Positions 35,808 through 44,678 of a DNA stretch of 64,000 bases are shown here, one piece after another (within the stretch, counting starts at the first letter, position 1; every line of letters starts with the position of its first letter). This stretch comes from Aquimarina algicola (GTDB taxonomy: Bacteria; Bacteroidota; Bacteroidia; Flavobacteriales; Flavobacteriaceae): the NCBI RefSeq assembly GCF_006443095.1, contig NZ_VFWZ01000003.1, positions 558,001 to 622,000 on the forward strand. The letters are read 5' to 3'. The position numbers and the translations under genes are program-made. Below the pieces are notes generated by a model. That model ran no database searches. It saw only the letters and a program-made list of their open reading frames with translations, and had not been told where the DNA came from.

Positions 35808-36935
35808 TTAGTTCAAAAACTTTTGGGCAAATGTTGCAGTTATGTTTTTCAAATATTGACTCGCATTCTTCATAGCGTCGTCTAAATCGACTGCTTGCTC
35901 TATTACAGAAGCCGCATAAGAAATACCAAAATCTTTAATAATATCTTCTTCTAAATCGACAGTTCCACAAAACACTGCTATATTAATGTCTTTGTTCTTT
36001 GCCGAATGTATAACTCCCTGAATTGTTTTACCCGAAAGGGTTTGATGGTCTAGTTTTCCTTCACCAGAAATAACCCAACTTGCCCCCTGAATCTGTTCAT
36101 CGAATTTGGCAAGTTTTTTCATAAGTACAATACCCGATTCTAAAGTACCTTTTAAAAATAATTTTGATGCTATTCCCATTCCTCCGGCGGCACCAGCCCC
36201 CTTTACTGATTGAACATCTATGTTAAAAACAGCGTTTAGAACTTTTGAAAAATCTTTCAAACCTGTGTCCAACACTTCAATTTCTTCTTGTGTTGCGCCT
36301 TTTTGACCTGCATAAACATATGCAGCTCCGTTTTTACCATATAAGGGGTTTGTAACATCACAAGCAATTGCAAACTCTACATTACTCAATCTTGTATCTA
36401 CATGCTCAACATTAATAGCTACTATTTTAGACAAATTAGCTCCAATTGGTTTAACTTGCTCATTATTTTTATCCAAAAATTGATACCCCAGAGCAGAAGC
36501 CATACCAATACCACAATCGTTTGTAGCACTACCACCAAGGCCTAAAATAATTTTAGAAGCTCCTTTATTAATAGCATCAAGAATCATCTGGCCGGTTCCA
36601 AATGTTGTTGCATTTTTACAATCTAATTGATCTTCTTTTAGCAATTTTACACCAGAAGCTTCGGCCATCTCGATAAAAGCTGTTTTGGTAGACGCTGAAT
36701 ATAGATATGAGGCTTCAATAGATTGAAAGAAGGGATTATTCACTTTGAGTTTTACTACTTTTCCTTTCAAATAGTAGTTTACCACCTCTATAGTACCATC
36801 TCCACCATCTGCCAAGGGTAATTTTACAATCTCAGCATCTGCCTTTATTTGCTTAATACCCATTTCTACAATTTCGCAAAACTCTATTCCTGTCAAAGAG
36901 TTCTTAAATTTATCCGGAGCCAAAATAATTTTCAC
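35808..36935 (-). CDS. Glycerate kinase (GarK/GlxK family)
   Basis: 375 residues, full length for the PF02595 family. The N-terminus IILAPDKFKNSLTG and the GLGGSATNDCGIGMASALG segment (about 130-148) are signatures of glycerate 2-kinases, and GAGAAGGMG is the later glycine-rich motif. It phosphorylates D-glycerate with ATP, feeding lower glycolysis. It is the last gene of the five-gene operon that includes a GH63-type hydrolase, 10 bp after the symporter gene. That pairing is the main argument that the operon handles a glycosylglycerate: hydrolysis frees glycerate and this kinase captures it. Confidence 0.93.
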   Translation of the reverse strand: MKIILAPDKFKNSLTGIEFCEIVEMGIKQIKADAEIVKLPLADGGDGTIEVVNYYLKGKVVKLKVNNPFFQSIEASYLYSASTKTAFIEMAEASGVKLLKEDQLDCKNATTFGTGQMILDAINKGASKIILGLGGSATNDCGIGMASALGYQFLDKNNEQVKPIGANLSKIVAINVEHVDTRLSNVEFAIACDVTNPLYGKNGAAYVYAGQKGATQEEIEVLDTGLKDFSKVLNAVFNIDVQSVKGAGAAGGMGIASKLFLKGTLESGIVLMKKLAKFDEQIQGASWVISGEGKLDHQTLSGKTIQGVIHSAKNKDINIAVFCGTVDLEEDIIKDFGISYAASVIEQAVDLDDAMKNASQYLKNITATFAQKFLN

Positions 36936-36945
36936 ATCAACGTAT

Positions 36946-38553
36946 TTAACTTAATATTTTGACCATAGAAATTGCCAGAGCGCATATGATCACAAAATAC
37001 CCTAAAAGTATGAAAACTTCTCGTTTTCCTTTTTTGTAGAATACAACTTTTAGCCCTTCTTTTCTTTTATACCTAATTAACAAACTAGTGATATATCCAA
37101 CTCCCATGGTAATCAAACATCCAATAGCATTCCACCAAAACCAGAATACTTCGGGTACATATAACCATAAATATATATTGAGGATTACACCGGCAACAAT
37201 ACCAATATTAGCTCCAAGAGCATGTGTTTTTTTGGTTAAAATAGCCAGTATAAATGCAGCTAAAATTGGCCCGTAAAATACAGAGCTAACTTTATTGATA
37301 ACTTCTATAACTGTACCTTCTATATTACCTGCAAAAAACGCAAAAAATAAACATACCGATCCCCAAAATACAGATAGCAGTCTTGAATACATCACATATT
37401 TTTGGTCTGATATATCTGGTTTAAACCGCTTAACAAAATCTTCTAACGTAACCGCAGATAATGAATTGACTGTTGAACTCAATGTAGACATTGCTGCCGA
37501 CATAATCGCTACGATCAAAATTCCTATAATACCATTGGGGAGGTATTTTATGATAAATACCGGCACCATCAAATCTGCTTTTTTCCCTTCTAAGCTACTA
37601 ATATTAGTTTGGTATACCTTATCCAACAATTCTTGAAAACCTAAATCCTGAAAAAGTAGCGTACCAAGTACTAGTCCCATAATACAATATGTAAGGGTGA
37701 TAGGAAATCGAAATAATCCGTTGGCAAGTAATAATCTTTTAATGGTTGGCATTCCTTTGGCTGATAGTAACCGTTGCGATTGTGTTTGATCTGTCCCATA
37801 ATATGATGCATATAAAAATACTCCTCCAATCACCATAGGCCAAAATCCAAATTCATCATTTTTATCTGCATTGTTGAACCCCCATTTTGAGAAATCTACT
37901 GCAGTTAATCTTTCTTTATCTACATTGATCAAGAAATTTTCAAAACCACCTAACTCACTTAATCCATAGACCAGACATATAATAATGCCGAAAAAAAGAA
38001 TACACATTTGTATAACATCCCCCCAAATTACTGCTTTCATCCCCCCTTGAAACGAATAAATCATGGTAATAATACCAATAAGTAATATTGATATCCAAAA
38101 ATCTATTCCGATAGTTGCTTGCAAAATAAGAGCCATAGTATACACCATTACTCCTGTCGCTACAGAACGACTAATTTGAAACACAAAACTTATAAGCAAT
38201 CTTGACGATGCATCAAAACGTTTTTCTAAATATTCATAAACACTTACAATCCCTGAATTATAAAGTGTTGGTATTATTGCTATCAACAAAAAAGCCATAG
38301 CAAGCGGAACTCCAAACTCATAGGTTAGCCATTGTAGCCCTCCTCCTTCTTTGAGTCCAACAAAGGCAGGAGCAGAAATAAAACTAATTGCAGATAATTG
38401 CGTTGCCATTGTTGACAAGCTTAGTGGAAACCATCCTAGGGACTGTCCTCCTAAAAAATAATCTTTGGAGTTCTTATTTTCCTTAAAAAAGTACCCAACT
38501 CCCAAAAATGCCAGTAAATAAACTACAATAATAATGTAATCTACATAATTCAT
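36946..38553 (-). CDS. Sodium/solute symporter (SSS family)
   Basis: 535 residues with about 13 membrane helices; KDYFLGGQSLGWFP and the SAAMSTLSSTVNS segment (helix with the predicted sodium site) are typical of SSS transporters. It differs from the galactose symporter at 18718, which has a long insert. It lies between the GNAT gene (4-bp overlap) and the glycerate kinase gene (10-bp gap), so it probably imports the glycoside, the freed sugar or glycerate. If the hydrolase is cytoplasmic, as its lack of a signal peptide suggests, the intact glycoside is the likely cargo. Confidence 0.9.
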   Translation of the reverse strand: MNYVDYIIIVVYLLAFLGVGYFFKENKNSKDYFLGGQSLGWFPLSLSTMATQLSAISFISAPAFVGLKEGGGLQWLTYEFGVPLAMAFLLIAIIPTLYNSGIVSVYEYLEKRFDASSRLLISFVFQISRSVATGVMVYTMALILQATIGIDFWISILLIGIITMIYSFQGGMKAVIWGDVIQMCILFFGIIICLVYGLSELGGFENFLINVDKERLTAVDFSKWGFNNADKNDEFGFWPMVIGGVFLYASYYGTDQTQSQRLLSAKGMPTIKRLLLANGLFRFPITLTYCIMGLVLGTLLFQDLGFQELLDKVYQTNISSLEGKKADLMVPVFIIKYLPNGIIGILIVAIMSAAMSTLSSTVNSLSAVTLEDFVKRFKPDISDQKYVMYSRLLSVFWGSVCLFFAFFAGNIEGTVIEVINKVSSVFYGPILAAFILAILTKKTHALGANIGIVAGVILNIYLWLYVPEVFWFWWNAIGCLITMGVGYITSLLIRYKRKEGLKVVFYKKGKREVFILLGYFVIICALAISMVKILS

Positions 38554-39152
38554 AATGTTGTTTTCAATTTCTGAAGTAACTCAGATTTTACAATAGTTTT
38601 CCATTCACTTTTTATAATACTCAGTAACATAATATCTGTTCGTCCTTTTCCATCTAGAGAGGGGATAAAGTTTCTTAATATTCCTTCTTGCTTACAACCA
38701 ATACTTTTCATTGCTGCAATACTGATTTTATTTTCTTTGTGTACTCCAAACCCTACTCGCTCTACTTGCAATTCTTCAAAAGCAAATGCTAATAAAAGAT
38801 ATTTACAATTTTTGTTTACATGAGTTCCTCTAAAATCTTTGCCGTACCAAGTATGTCCTAATTTAATCACTTTTAACACCTCTGAATAATCATAAAATCG
38901 AGTAGTCCCAGCGTAAGCACTTTTAATTTTATCATAAATTACAAAAGGATATTCTTTTTTATTTTTTCGATTGGATACGGCTTCTGAAATATATGTGAAT
39001 AATTCATTTTTATCTTTTCCTTTTTCAATTAAATATGTCCAAATATTAGGATCGTTAGATAGTTTGTAGAGCTCTTCTACATGTTCAAGGCGAAGAGGTG
39101 TGAGTCTGACAACATCATTTTCTAAAACATAATCATTTGAAAAATCTAACAT
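38550..39152 (-). CDS. GNAT family N-acetyltransferase (RimJ/RimL-like)
   Basis: 200 residues. The start LENDVVRLTPLRLEHVEELY and the later VERVGFGVHKENKISIAAMKSIGC segment are typical of the RimJ/RimL branch (Acetyltransf_3), using acetyl-CoA. The target could be a protein N-terminus, an amine or a sugar. Its place inside a catabolic operon, 9 bp after the hydrolase gene and overlapping the symporter gene by 4 bp, is unusual and hints at a task linked to the substrate, but nothing in the sequence says which. Confidence 0.88.
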   Translation of the reverse strand: MLDFSNDYVLENDVVRLTPLRLEHVEELYKLSNDPNIWTYLIEKGKDKNELFTYISEAVSNRKNKKEYPFVIYDKIKSAYAGTTRFYDYSEVLKVIKLGHTWYGKDFRGTHVNKNCKYLLLAFAFEELQVERVGFGVHKENKISIAAMKSIGCKQEGILRNFIPSLDGKGRTDIMLLSIIKSEWKTIVKSELLQKLKTTL

Positions 39153-39161
39153 CTTTGTTTT

Positions 39162-40484
39162 TTAAAATTTTAAATCTTCTTTTGGATTTATAAAATCAAT
39201 TAACAAAGCAGCACTCCAAGAAAAATCATGACCTCCATATCCTGCATTTTCTTCTGCATGTACTTTTTTTCTAGAATCAAAATATTCATAAAACCCATTT
39301 TTCTCAATGATTTCTATAGAATCTTTTTTCACACGTTCTGCAATATCTTTATATCCATATTGAACTAAACCTCTATACAACATCCAATTTAGATTTATCC
39401 AAACAGGACCTCTCCAGTATTTTTTAGGATTAAATCGCTCGCTCGACGGATCAAAAGAAGCACATAAATATTGGTCTTCTCTACCAAACTTATCCATCAT
39501 AATTTTAATCATAGATTCGGCTCTCTTTTTGTCAGGAATCCCAGCAAATAATGGCGAGAATGATGATGATGAAATATAGTTAAGTGATTTTTCATTTCTT
39601 AAATCGTAATGAACATAAACTCCCAGTCGTTCGTCAAATAATTTGTCATTAAATGATCTTATACTTTTATTTTGCCATAGCTGTAATTGTTTTATTTTGG
39701 CATCATGACCTCCTATGAGTTTATATAACTTTATCAAAGATTCATTTGATTTTATCAGCATAGCATTAAACAAAGGGTCTTGCACCAAGAAAGGTGAAAG
39801 TTCCATTATTTTCTCGTCATTATAATGATATTTTTTTGCTATTTCAATGATATGTAAATAGTGATCATATTCTCTTTTTGAGGGTCTTTCTGAGGGATCT
39901 ACATGAGTAGTATCTCTTCTTTCAAAAGTATACTCTGGGGGATTCATCGTACTCCAAATATCATCCCAGATAGGTGAATTATCTGTACCAGACTCCCAAT
40001 TATGATAGATATATACCAACCCTTCATTTTTAGGATCTCTTTGATGATAGAAATACTCATGATTAAAGTATACTTGATCAATATTTCTTTTAATAAATTC
40101 TAATGTAGCTTTTTTGTCTTCACTTATTTTGTATAATTCTTCTAACACAAAACCAGTTACCGGAGGTTGGGTCATTCCAGTAGACTTATATTTTTTTGAT
40201 GCTTGCGGGTGTAAATTTGAAAGATGAAAATCAGCTCCGGGAAAATATGTATCTGTTTCAGTATGAAAGATAATATGTGGAATAAATCCATTTTCCCACT
40301 GCGCATCTAACAATGTTTCAATCTCTTTTTCTGCCTTAGGCATATCAAAATGAGCAAAACCTATAGCAATCAAACCAGAGTCCCAAAACCACTGAAAAGG
40401 ATATAGATTTGCACAAGGTATACTAAAATTACCTTTCCAGTTCTTATTCAAAACCTCGATTGCTTTTTTTTGTAATAACTCCAT
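39162..40484 (-). CDS. GH63-type (alpha/alpha)6 glycoside hydrolase, probable mannosylglycerate/glucosylglycerate hydrolase
   Basis: 440 residues, no signal peptide, so cytoplasmic. The layout is an (alpha/alpha)6 barrel without extra domains, matching bacterial mannosylglycerate hydrolases (about 420-450 residues). YPFQWFWDSGL near the N-terminus, HNWESGTDNSPIWDD with the likely acid Asp168, GPVWINLNWML, and a C-terminal GFYEYFDS (candidate base Glu400) followed by HDFSWSAAL are family hallmarks. These enzymes hydrolyse mannosyl- or glucosylglycerate to hexose and glycerate. A glycerate kinase in the same operon supports this. Sugar identity (mannose or glucose) is not decided by sequence; other GH63/GH37-like activities remain possible. 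Confidence 0.78.
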   Translation of the reverse strand: MELLQKKAIEVLNKNWKGNFSIPCANLYPFQWFWDSGLIAIGFAHFDMPKAEKEIETLLDAQWENGFIPHIIFHTETDTYFPGADFHLSNLHPQASKKYKSTGMTQPPVTGFVLEELYKISEDKKATLEFIKRNIDQVYFNHEYFYHQRDPKNEGLVYIYHNWESGTDNSPIWDDIWSTMNPPEYTFERRDTTHVDPSERPSKREYDHYLHIIEIAKKYHYNDEKIMELSPFLVQDPLFNAMLIKSNESLIKLYKLIGGHDAKIKQLQLWQNKSIRSFNDKLFDERLGVYVHYDLRNEKSLNYISSSSFSPLFAGIPDKKRAESMIKIMMDKFGREDQYLCASFDPSSERFNPKKYWRGPVWINLNWMLYRGLVQYGYKDIAERVKKDSIEIIEKNGFYEYFDSRKKVHAEENAGYGGHDFSWSAALLIDFINPKEDLKF

Positions 40485-40554
40485 GGAATATTGATGTAAT
40501 TAGAATAACCCAATGCCCGATGTTATAGCATTGGGTTACACATGTGTTAGTAGG

Positions 40555-43218
40555 TTAAAAATGAAATGTGGCTGTTAGGAAGACTCTACGAGGTAATATA
40601 GGTCTTCCGAAAAAGAATTCTCCATCTTCTGATTGACCTGCAATACCGGCTCTTGGATTACCTTCGGTAAGTCCTGAATCATCAAATAGATTAAATATTG
40701 AAAATCCAAACCTTACTGAATTATAATCTTGTATTTCAAAAGTATATCCTCCACCAAGCCTCGCGATGGCAATAGCATCTAGTTCTACATTATTGGCATC
40801 ATCTGTAAATTTTTCTCCAGTATAATTCAATGTAAAATTGGCGTCAAGTTTTTTATTATCATAATTAGCAGCTATACTTCCTAACAAATTTGGCTGTCGT
40901 CCTATTTCGTTTCCTTCATTTATTATTAGGGTTGTATTATTTACCAAATCAGTAGTTTCATTTTTAGTAATCTCATGATCTTGATATGTAAGTGTTGCAT
41001 TAACGCTTAAAGCATCAGAAAAACGGTATCTTGCTGTGGCTTCAAGTCCAAAGGTTCTTGTCGTTTGTTCGCTTCTAGCCAGATCTACTAATTGCCCACC
41101 GGATATTGCTTGATCAATACGAATACGATCACTTAGATTTACAAAATACCCTGCAATAGATCCTGAAAAAGCTGAGTTTCCGAACTTAGCTCCTAATTCT
41201 CCCTGAAGAATTGTTTCTGCATCATAATTTGTATCTCGAATACCAGGTGTTGGCGCAAAACCTCTTAACTGTGGAAAGAAAAATCCTCTCGAAAAATTAG
41301 CATACAGATTCGTAAAATCTGTCAATTCATATAACCCTGCCAAAGAAATAGCCCAATCTGTAGCATCTATCTCCCCTGTTGTAAAGCTTCCATCGGCAAA
41401 ACTAACATTTTGAAGCTCTGTAGTTAAATCTGGGTTATCATATACCTGAGACTCTTCTATACCACCTCTTCTAAAAGTTCCTTGTGTATTTTCAATACGA
41501 ATACCAACATCAAAACGCCATTTATCAAATACCATTTCGTCTGTTAAATAAAACGCGGTTCTATTTTGTGTCAGAAAGTTGTTTACCGTCATACCAATTC
41601 TGTTATATATACCTCCTTCAGAATAAATAACATTGGCACCTCCTGCATCTGTATAACTTAGATTTACTAAACGAGGATTATTATTAAATTCAGAAAGTAC
41701 TCTGTATTGGTAATTTACATCTTCTGCTTCTGTTCTTGCTAGATACGTCCCTAATGTAAAGGTGTGGTTACTTTCTCCAGGTTTTAATATTAAACTTGCT
41801 TCTCCCGAATAGTCTGTCATTGGCCTTAAGCGATCAATATGCAAGTTTTCTACCACTAGATCCTCACCATTAATTTGTTCTCCTGAACCTCCCTGATAAG
41901 TAGCATTTACAGCCGTATTTCCCGGTGCGATTTCTTCAATATAATCTGATAATGTTATAGGGTTTCCAAAATCACCGTTCCCACCGAGATAGAGCGCAAA
42001 ATTATGTTTATAATTAGCATATTTTGTTTTTGCTTTGAATCTTAAATCATCAGTAAGATTGTAGTCAAAATCTACCATAAGGTATCCTCCTTTTGTATAA
42101 ACGCCATCATCTATTGGGCTTTCATAAACTCCACCAGGGGTTAAAAAAGAAGTATTTGCTAACTCTCCTGATAAAAGCTGTTCAACTTCTTCTCCATCAT
42201 TACCATTAATACGCTCTCTAGATCCACCTTGAAGGGGTAACGGTAGAAAAAACTGTGCTCTATCATTAATAAATTGTCCATGTACCGTAAGAGAACCATT
42301 CTCTAGTTTCTTTTTGATATTGGCTCTAAATTGTACCCCTCTTGTATCCAAACCTGTCTCGATAGGTCCATTATCTTTTCGTACAAAACCTGTTAATGCA
42401 TAGTATGTGTTAGATTCTTCTCCACCCAATTTGCCTCCTGTGTAGAAATCCGTTTTTAGTCTACCTCTAGTACCATACTCCAGATTGATTACATTTTCGT
42501 CATTAGTGTCCCCTGTTTTACTGGTGTAATTTATAATACCAGCAACAGATCCGGCTCCATAAAGCACGGCAGCTCCTCCTCTAACAAATTCTACTCCCTT
42601 AAATCCGATATCTGGTCGGGCATACACATCATGAGCCGAAGAATTAAGTCCAAATGTACTCATCAGAGGCATTCCGTCATATTGCAGTGGATTAAATACA
42701 TATTGTCCTCCTGAGGGAAGCCCTCTTACAAATAAATTTGTAGCGGTTTCACCACCCCCGCCTTCTGCCGTAATACCAGGTACATCACGTAAGATATCTG
42801 CCTGACTATTCGCCGAAAGTTTTGTAATCTCACTTATTTCTTTTGAACTAATCGATAAAGGCGCTTGCTTTTGCGATCTAAATGTAGAAGAAGCTGTAAG
42901 TACAACTTCGTCTAAACTGTTACCTTCTTGCAAAACAATTTGAAGAACTATCGGAGAAGCATTCAACTCTATTGATTCTGTATACGTTTTATAGCCTATA
43001 TAAGAAACTTGTATTGTTTTTGACCCCGTAAGATCTGATGAAAAACTAAAGTTTCCATCAAAGTCAGATATTGATCCTGTATTACTACCTACTATTGAGA
43101 TATTGGCTCCTGGCACAGGAACACCGGCATTATCCTTGATAGTCCCCGAAATTTCGGTTTGCGAAAACGTTATAAACGTACCGAACAGATATAACATCGC
43201 AATGATACTTTTTTTCAT
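40555..43218 (-). CDS. TonB-dependent outer-membrane receptor with carboxypeptidase-D-like N-terminal domain
   Basis: 887 residues: signal peptide ending TFSQ, a CarboxypepD_reg-like domain (about 22-105; GTIKDNAGVPVPGANISI), a plug domain (about 120-235; LFVRGLP and the VEFVRGGAAVLYGAG signature), and a beta-barrel ending in the terminal aromatic FHF. No SusD partner is adjacent, so it is a receptor for a small ligand rather than a classical SusC. As first gene of the operon it would carry the substrate across the outer membrane. Seventy bp separate it from the hydrolase gene, the largest gap in the operon. Confidence 0.92.
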   Translation of the reverse strand: MKKSIIAMLYLFGTFITFSQTEISGTIKDNAGVPVPGANISIVGSNTGSISDFDGNFSFSSDLTGSKTIQVSYIGYKTYTESIELNASPIVLQIVLQEGNSLDEVVLTASSTFRSQKQAPLSISSKEISEITKLSANSQADILRDVPGITAEGGGGETATNLFVRGLPSGGQYVFNPLQYDGMPLMSTFGLNSSAHDVYARPDIGFKGVEFVRGGAAVLYGAGSVAGIINYTSKTGDTNDENVINLEYGTRGRLKTDFYTGGKLGGEESNTYYALTGFVRKDNGPIETGLDTRGVQFRANIKKKLENGSLTVHGQFINDRAQFFLPLPLQGGSRERINGNDGEEVEQLLSGELANTSFLTPGGVYESPIDDGVYTKGGYLMVDFDYNLTDDLRFKAKTKYANYKHNFALYLGGNGDFGNPITLSDYIEEIAPGNTAVNATYQGGSGEQINGEDLVVENLHIDRLRPMTDYSGEASLILKPGESNHTFTLGTYLARTEAEDVNYQYRVLSEFNNNPRLVNLSYTDAGGANVIYSEGGIYNRIGMTVNNFLTQNRTAFYLTDEMVFDKWRFDVGIRIENTQGTFRRGGIEESQVYDNPDLTTELQNVSFADGSFTTGEIDATDWAISLAGLYELTDFTNLYANFSRGFFFPQLRGFAPTPGIRDTNYDAETILQGELGAKFGNSAFSGSIAGYFVNLSDRIRIDQAISGGQLVDLARSEQTTRTFGLEATARYRFSDALSVNATLTYQDHEITKNETTDLVNNTTLIINEGNEIGRQPNLLGSIAANYDNKKLDANFTLNYTGEKFTDDANNVELDAIAIARLGGGYTFEIQDYNSVRFGFSIFNLFDDSGLTEGNPRAGIAGQSEDGEFFFGRPILPRRVFLTATFHF

Positions 43219-43246
43219 TTTGAATGGATTTATTTGATGTTTACCT

Positions 43247-43254
43247 CAAAAATA
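43247..43254 (-). promoter_or_regulatory. Candidate -7 element for the TonB-receptor operon
   Basis: The minus strand reads TATTTTTG, matching TAnnTTTG, about 30 bp before the receptor start codon at 43218. No TTG lies at the ideal 19-21 nt spacing. The LacI-type palindromes at 43300-43325 lie upstream of it. Confidence 0.4.
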
Positions 43255-43299
43255 TTATTGTATCAACAAAAAAAACGCTAAAAAATTAGGATATTTGTA

Positions 43300-43325
43300 C
43301 GCAAACGTTTTCGCAAACGTTTGCA
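43300..43325. promoter_or_regulatory. Tandem LacI-type operators in divergent promoter
   Basis: Two near-identical palindromes stand head to tail: CGCAAACGTTTTCG (43300-43313) and CGCAAACGTTTGCA (43312-43325). Each is centred on AAACGTTT with a central CG, and the centres are 12 bp apart, close to one helical turn. GCAAACGTTTGC in the second is perfect. This is the classic half-site pattern for LacI-family proteins. The sites lie 23 bp before the LacI gene start and 82 bp before the TonB-receptor start, so they can control both directions. Confidence 0.8.
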
Positions 43326-43348
43326 ATTTGATTTTATTATTTTTTGAT

Positions 43349-44380
43349 ATGAAAAAAGAGATTACTACTTTAAAAATGTTGGCCCAAAACTTAAATCTTT
43401 CGATTTCTACAGTTTCGAGAGCTCTAAATGATCATCCGGATATAAGTGATGACACCAAAATAAAAGTAAAGAATCTGGCAAAGTCAATGAACTATATCCC
43501 TAATATTTTTGCAAAAGGGTTTAGAAAACATAAATCTAATATTATAGGTATTATCGTTCCAAATATTACTCATTACTTTACTGCCACTATAGTTCGTGGT
43601 ATACTCGAAGAAGCATCAAAACAAGGATATCGTGTTATTATTTCTGAATCTAATAACGATGTTATCAAGCAAAATGAGATGCTTAATACAATGATACAAT
43701 TTGGCGTTGACGGAATCTTAGCATCTTTAACAAAAATGACTAAAGACATAGATAACATATTACCTATTATAGATACGCTTCCGTTTATTTTATTTGATAA
43801 AGTATCTGATAAAATTCCTTGTACGCAGATCACCATAAATGATGAAGAAGCTGCTTTTAATGTTGTTGAGCACCTCATCAATATTGGAAAAAAAAGAATT
43901 GCTATTATTAAAGAAAGGGAATTTTCTTATAATTCTGAAAAAAGATACGCTGGATACTTAAAAGCTTTAAAAGAACATCAAATAGAAATTGACGAAAAAA
44001 TCATTTTAAGTGTAGATGATATCTCTCTTCAACATGGAAAAAGAATGGCCAATATTTTGTTGAGCATTAAAAATAGACCTGATGCTATTTTTGCAATTAC
44101 AGATAGTGCTGCTGTAGGTGTTATCCAAACACTAAATAAATTTAACATCAAAATACCAGAAGATATAGCAGTTGTTGGGTTTAGTAATTCTAAATATTCC
44201 ACAATTATTGAACCCAAACTTACCACTGTAGATCAGCCCGGTAATACAATAGGAAAAACTGCAACTAAGTATTTAATTAAAGAGATTGAAAATGACAATA
44301 CCAACGATATTGCCACTAGTAAAACTGTAGAAGTCAAAACACAGTTGATTATAAGAGAATCAACTTTCAAAATTTCATAA
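43349..44380 (+). CDS. LacI family transcriptional regulator, divergent from glycosylglycerate operon
   Basis: 343 residues from ATG at 43349; an 18-codon upstream extension in the same frame runs through the operators and is not used here. The helix-turn-helix is TLKMLAQNLNLSISTVSRAL, followed by the LacI hinge (NYIPNIFAKGFRK) and an effector domain starting IGIIVPNITHYF. The ending VVGFSNSKYSTIIEPKLTTV is typical. Tandem LacI-type palindromes directly upstream make autoregulation and control of the divergent TonB-receptor operon very likely. The effector may be the glycoside or a hydrolysis product. Confidence 0.93.
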   Translation: MKKEITTLKMLAQNLNLSISTVSRALNDHPDISDDTKIKVKNLAKSMNYIPNIFAKGFRKHKSNIIGIIVPNITHYFTATIVRGILEEASKQGYRVIISESNNDVIKQNEMLNTMIQFGVDGILASLTKMTKDIDNILPIIDTLPFILFDKVSDKIPCTQITINDEEAAFNVVEHLINIGKKRIAIIKEREFSYNSEKRYAGYLKALKEHQIEIDEKIILSVDDISLQHGKRMANILLSIKNRPDAIFAITDSAAVGVIQTLNKFNIKIPEDIAVVGFSNSKYSTIIEPKLTTVDQPGNTIGKTATKYLIKEIENDNTNDIATSKTVEVKTQLIIRESTFKIS

Positions 44381-44406
44381 TTTTAAAGACAAAATTGGAT
44401 GAAAAA

Positions 44407-44440
44407 AAATAACCTTCGATCTCGAAGGTTATTTTTTTAA
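44407..44440. terminator. Terminator between lacI-type gene and tRNA-Leu (bidirectional)
   Basis: Stem AAATAACCTTCGA (44407-44419) pairs with 44422-44434, followed by a T-run on the plus strand and preceded by an A-run that serves the minus strand. It can end both the LacI gene and the convergent tRNA transcript. Confidence 0.85.
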
Positions 44441-44441
44441 G

Positions 44442-44523
44442 TACTCAAGGTGGGAATCGAACCCACACTCCCGAAAGAACTGGATTTTGAATCCAGCGCG
44501 TCTACCAATTCCGCCACTTGAGC
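44442..44523 (-). tRNA. tRNA-Leu (anticodon CAA)
   Basis: On the minus strand the acceptor GCTCAAG pairs with CTTGAGT (one G-U), the D-arm region is GTGGCGGAATTGGTAGACGC, and the anticodon stem CTGGATT/AATCCAG encloses CAA, reading UUG leucine codons. A variable arm of class II type and the T-arm GTGGGTTCGATTCCCAC follow. Discriminator A is at 44442; CCA is not encoded. Length is 82 nt. Confidence 0.95.
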
Positions 44524-44616
44524 GTTTTCGTCCGAATGGATGGCAAAATTAAAAAAATATTCTTTTCATCCATCAAAATAAGTAATAAAATAAGAGCTAG
44601 AGTTGAAATAAATTTT

Positions 44617-44624
44617 TAAATTTG
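44617..44624 (+). promoter_or_regulatory. Candidate -7 element for prs
   Basis: TAAATTTG fits TAnnTTTG and would give a leader of about 48 nt before ATG at 44679. No well-spaced -33 TTG is present; the nearest is only 11 nt upstream. Confidence 0.4.
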
Positions 44625-44678
44625 CACCTTATTTTTCAAAATAGAGTTTTAACTCATTACAACACAACAATTTACCCT

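Noticed and set aside
43300..43325. CRISPR-like or iteron-like direct repeats
   Set aside because: Only two units, each palindromic and in a divergent promoter before a LacI-type gene; operator sites explain them.
43295..43348. Longer start for the LacI-type gene
   Set aside because: The extra 18 codons translate the operator repeats; the conserved domain begins right after ATG at 43349.
44622..44678. Longer start for prs
   Set aside because: The extension overlaps the -7 element and is absent from the family's usual N-terminus.
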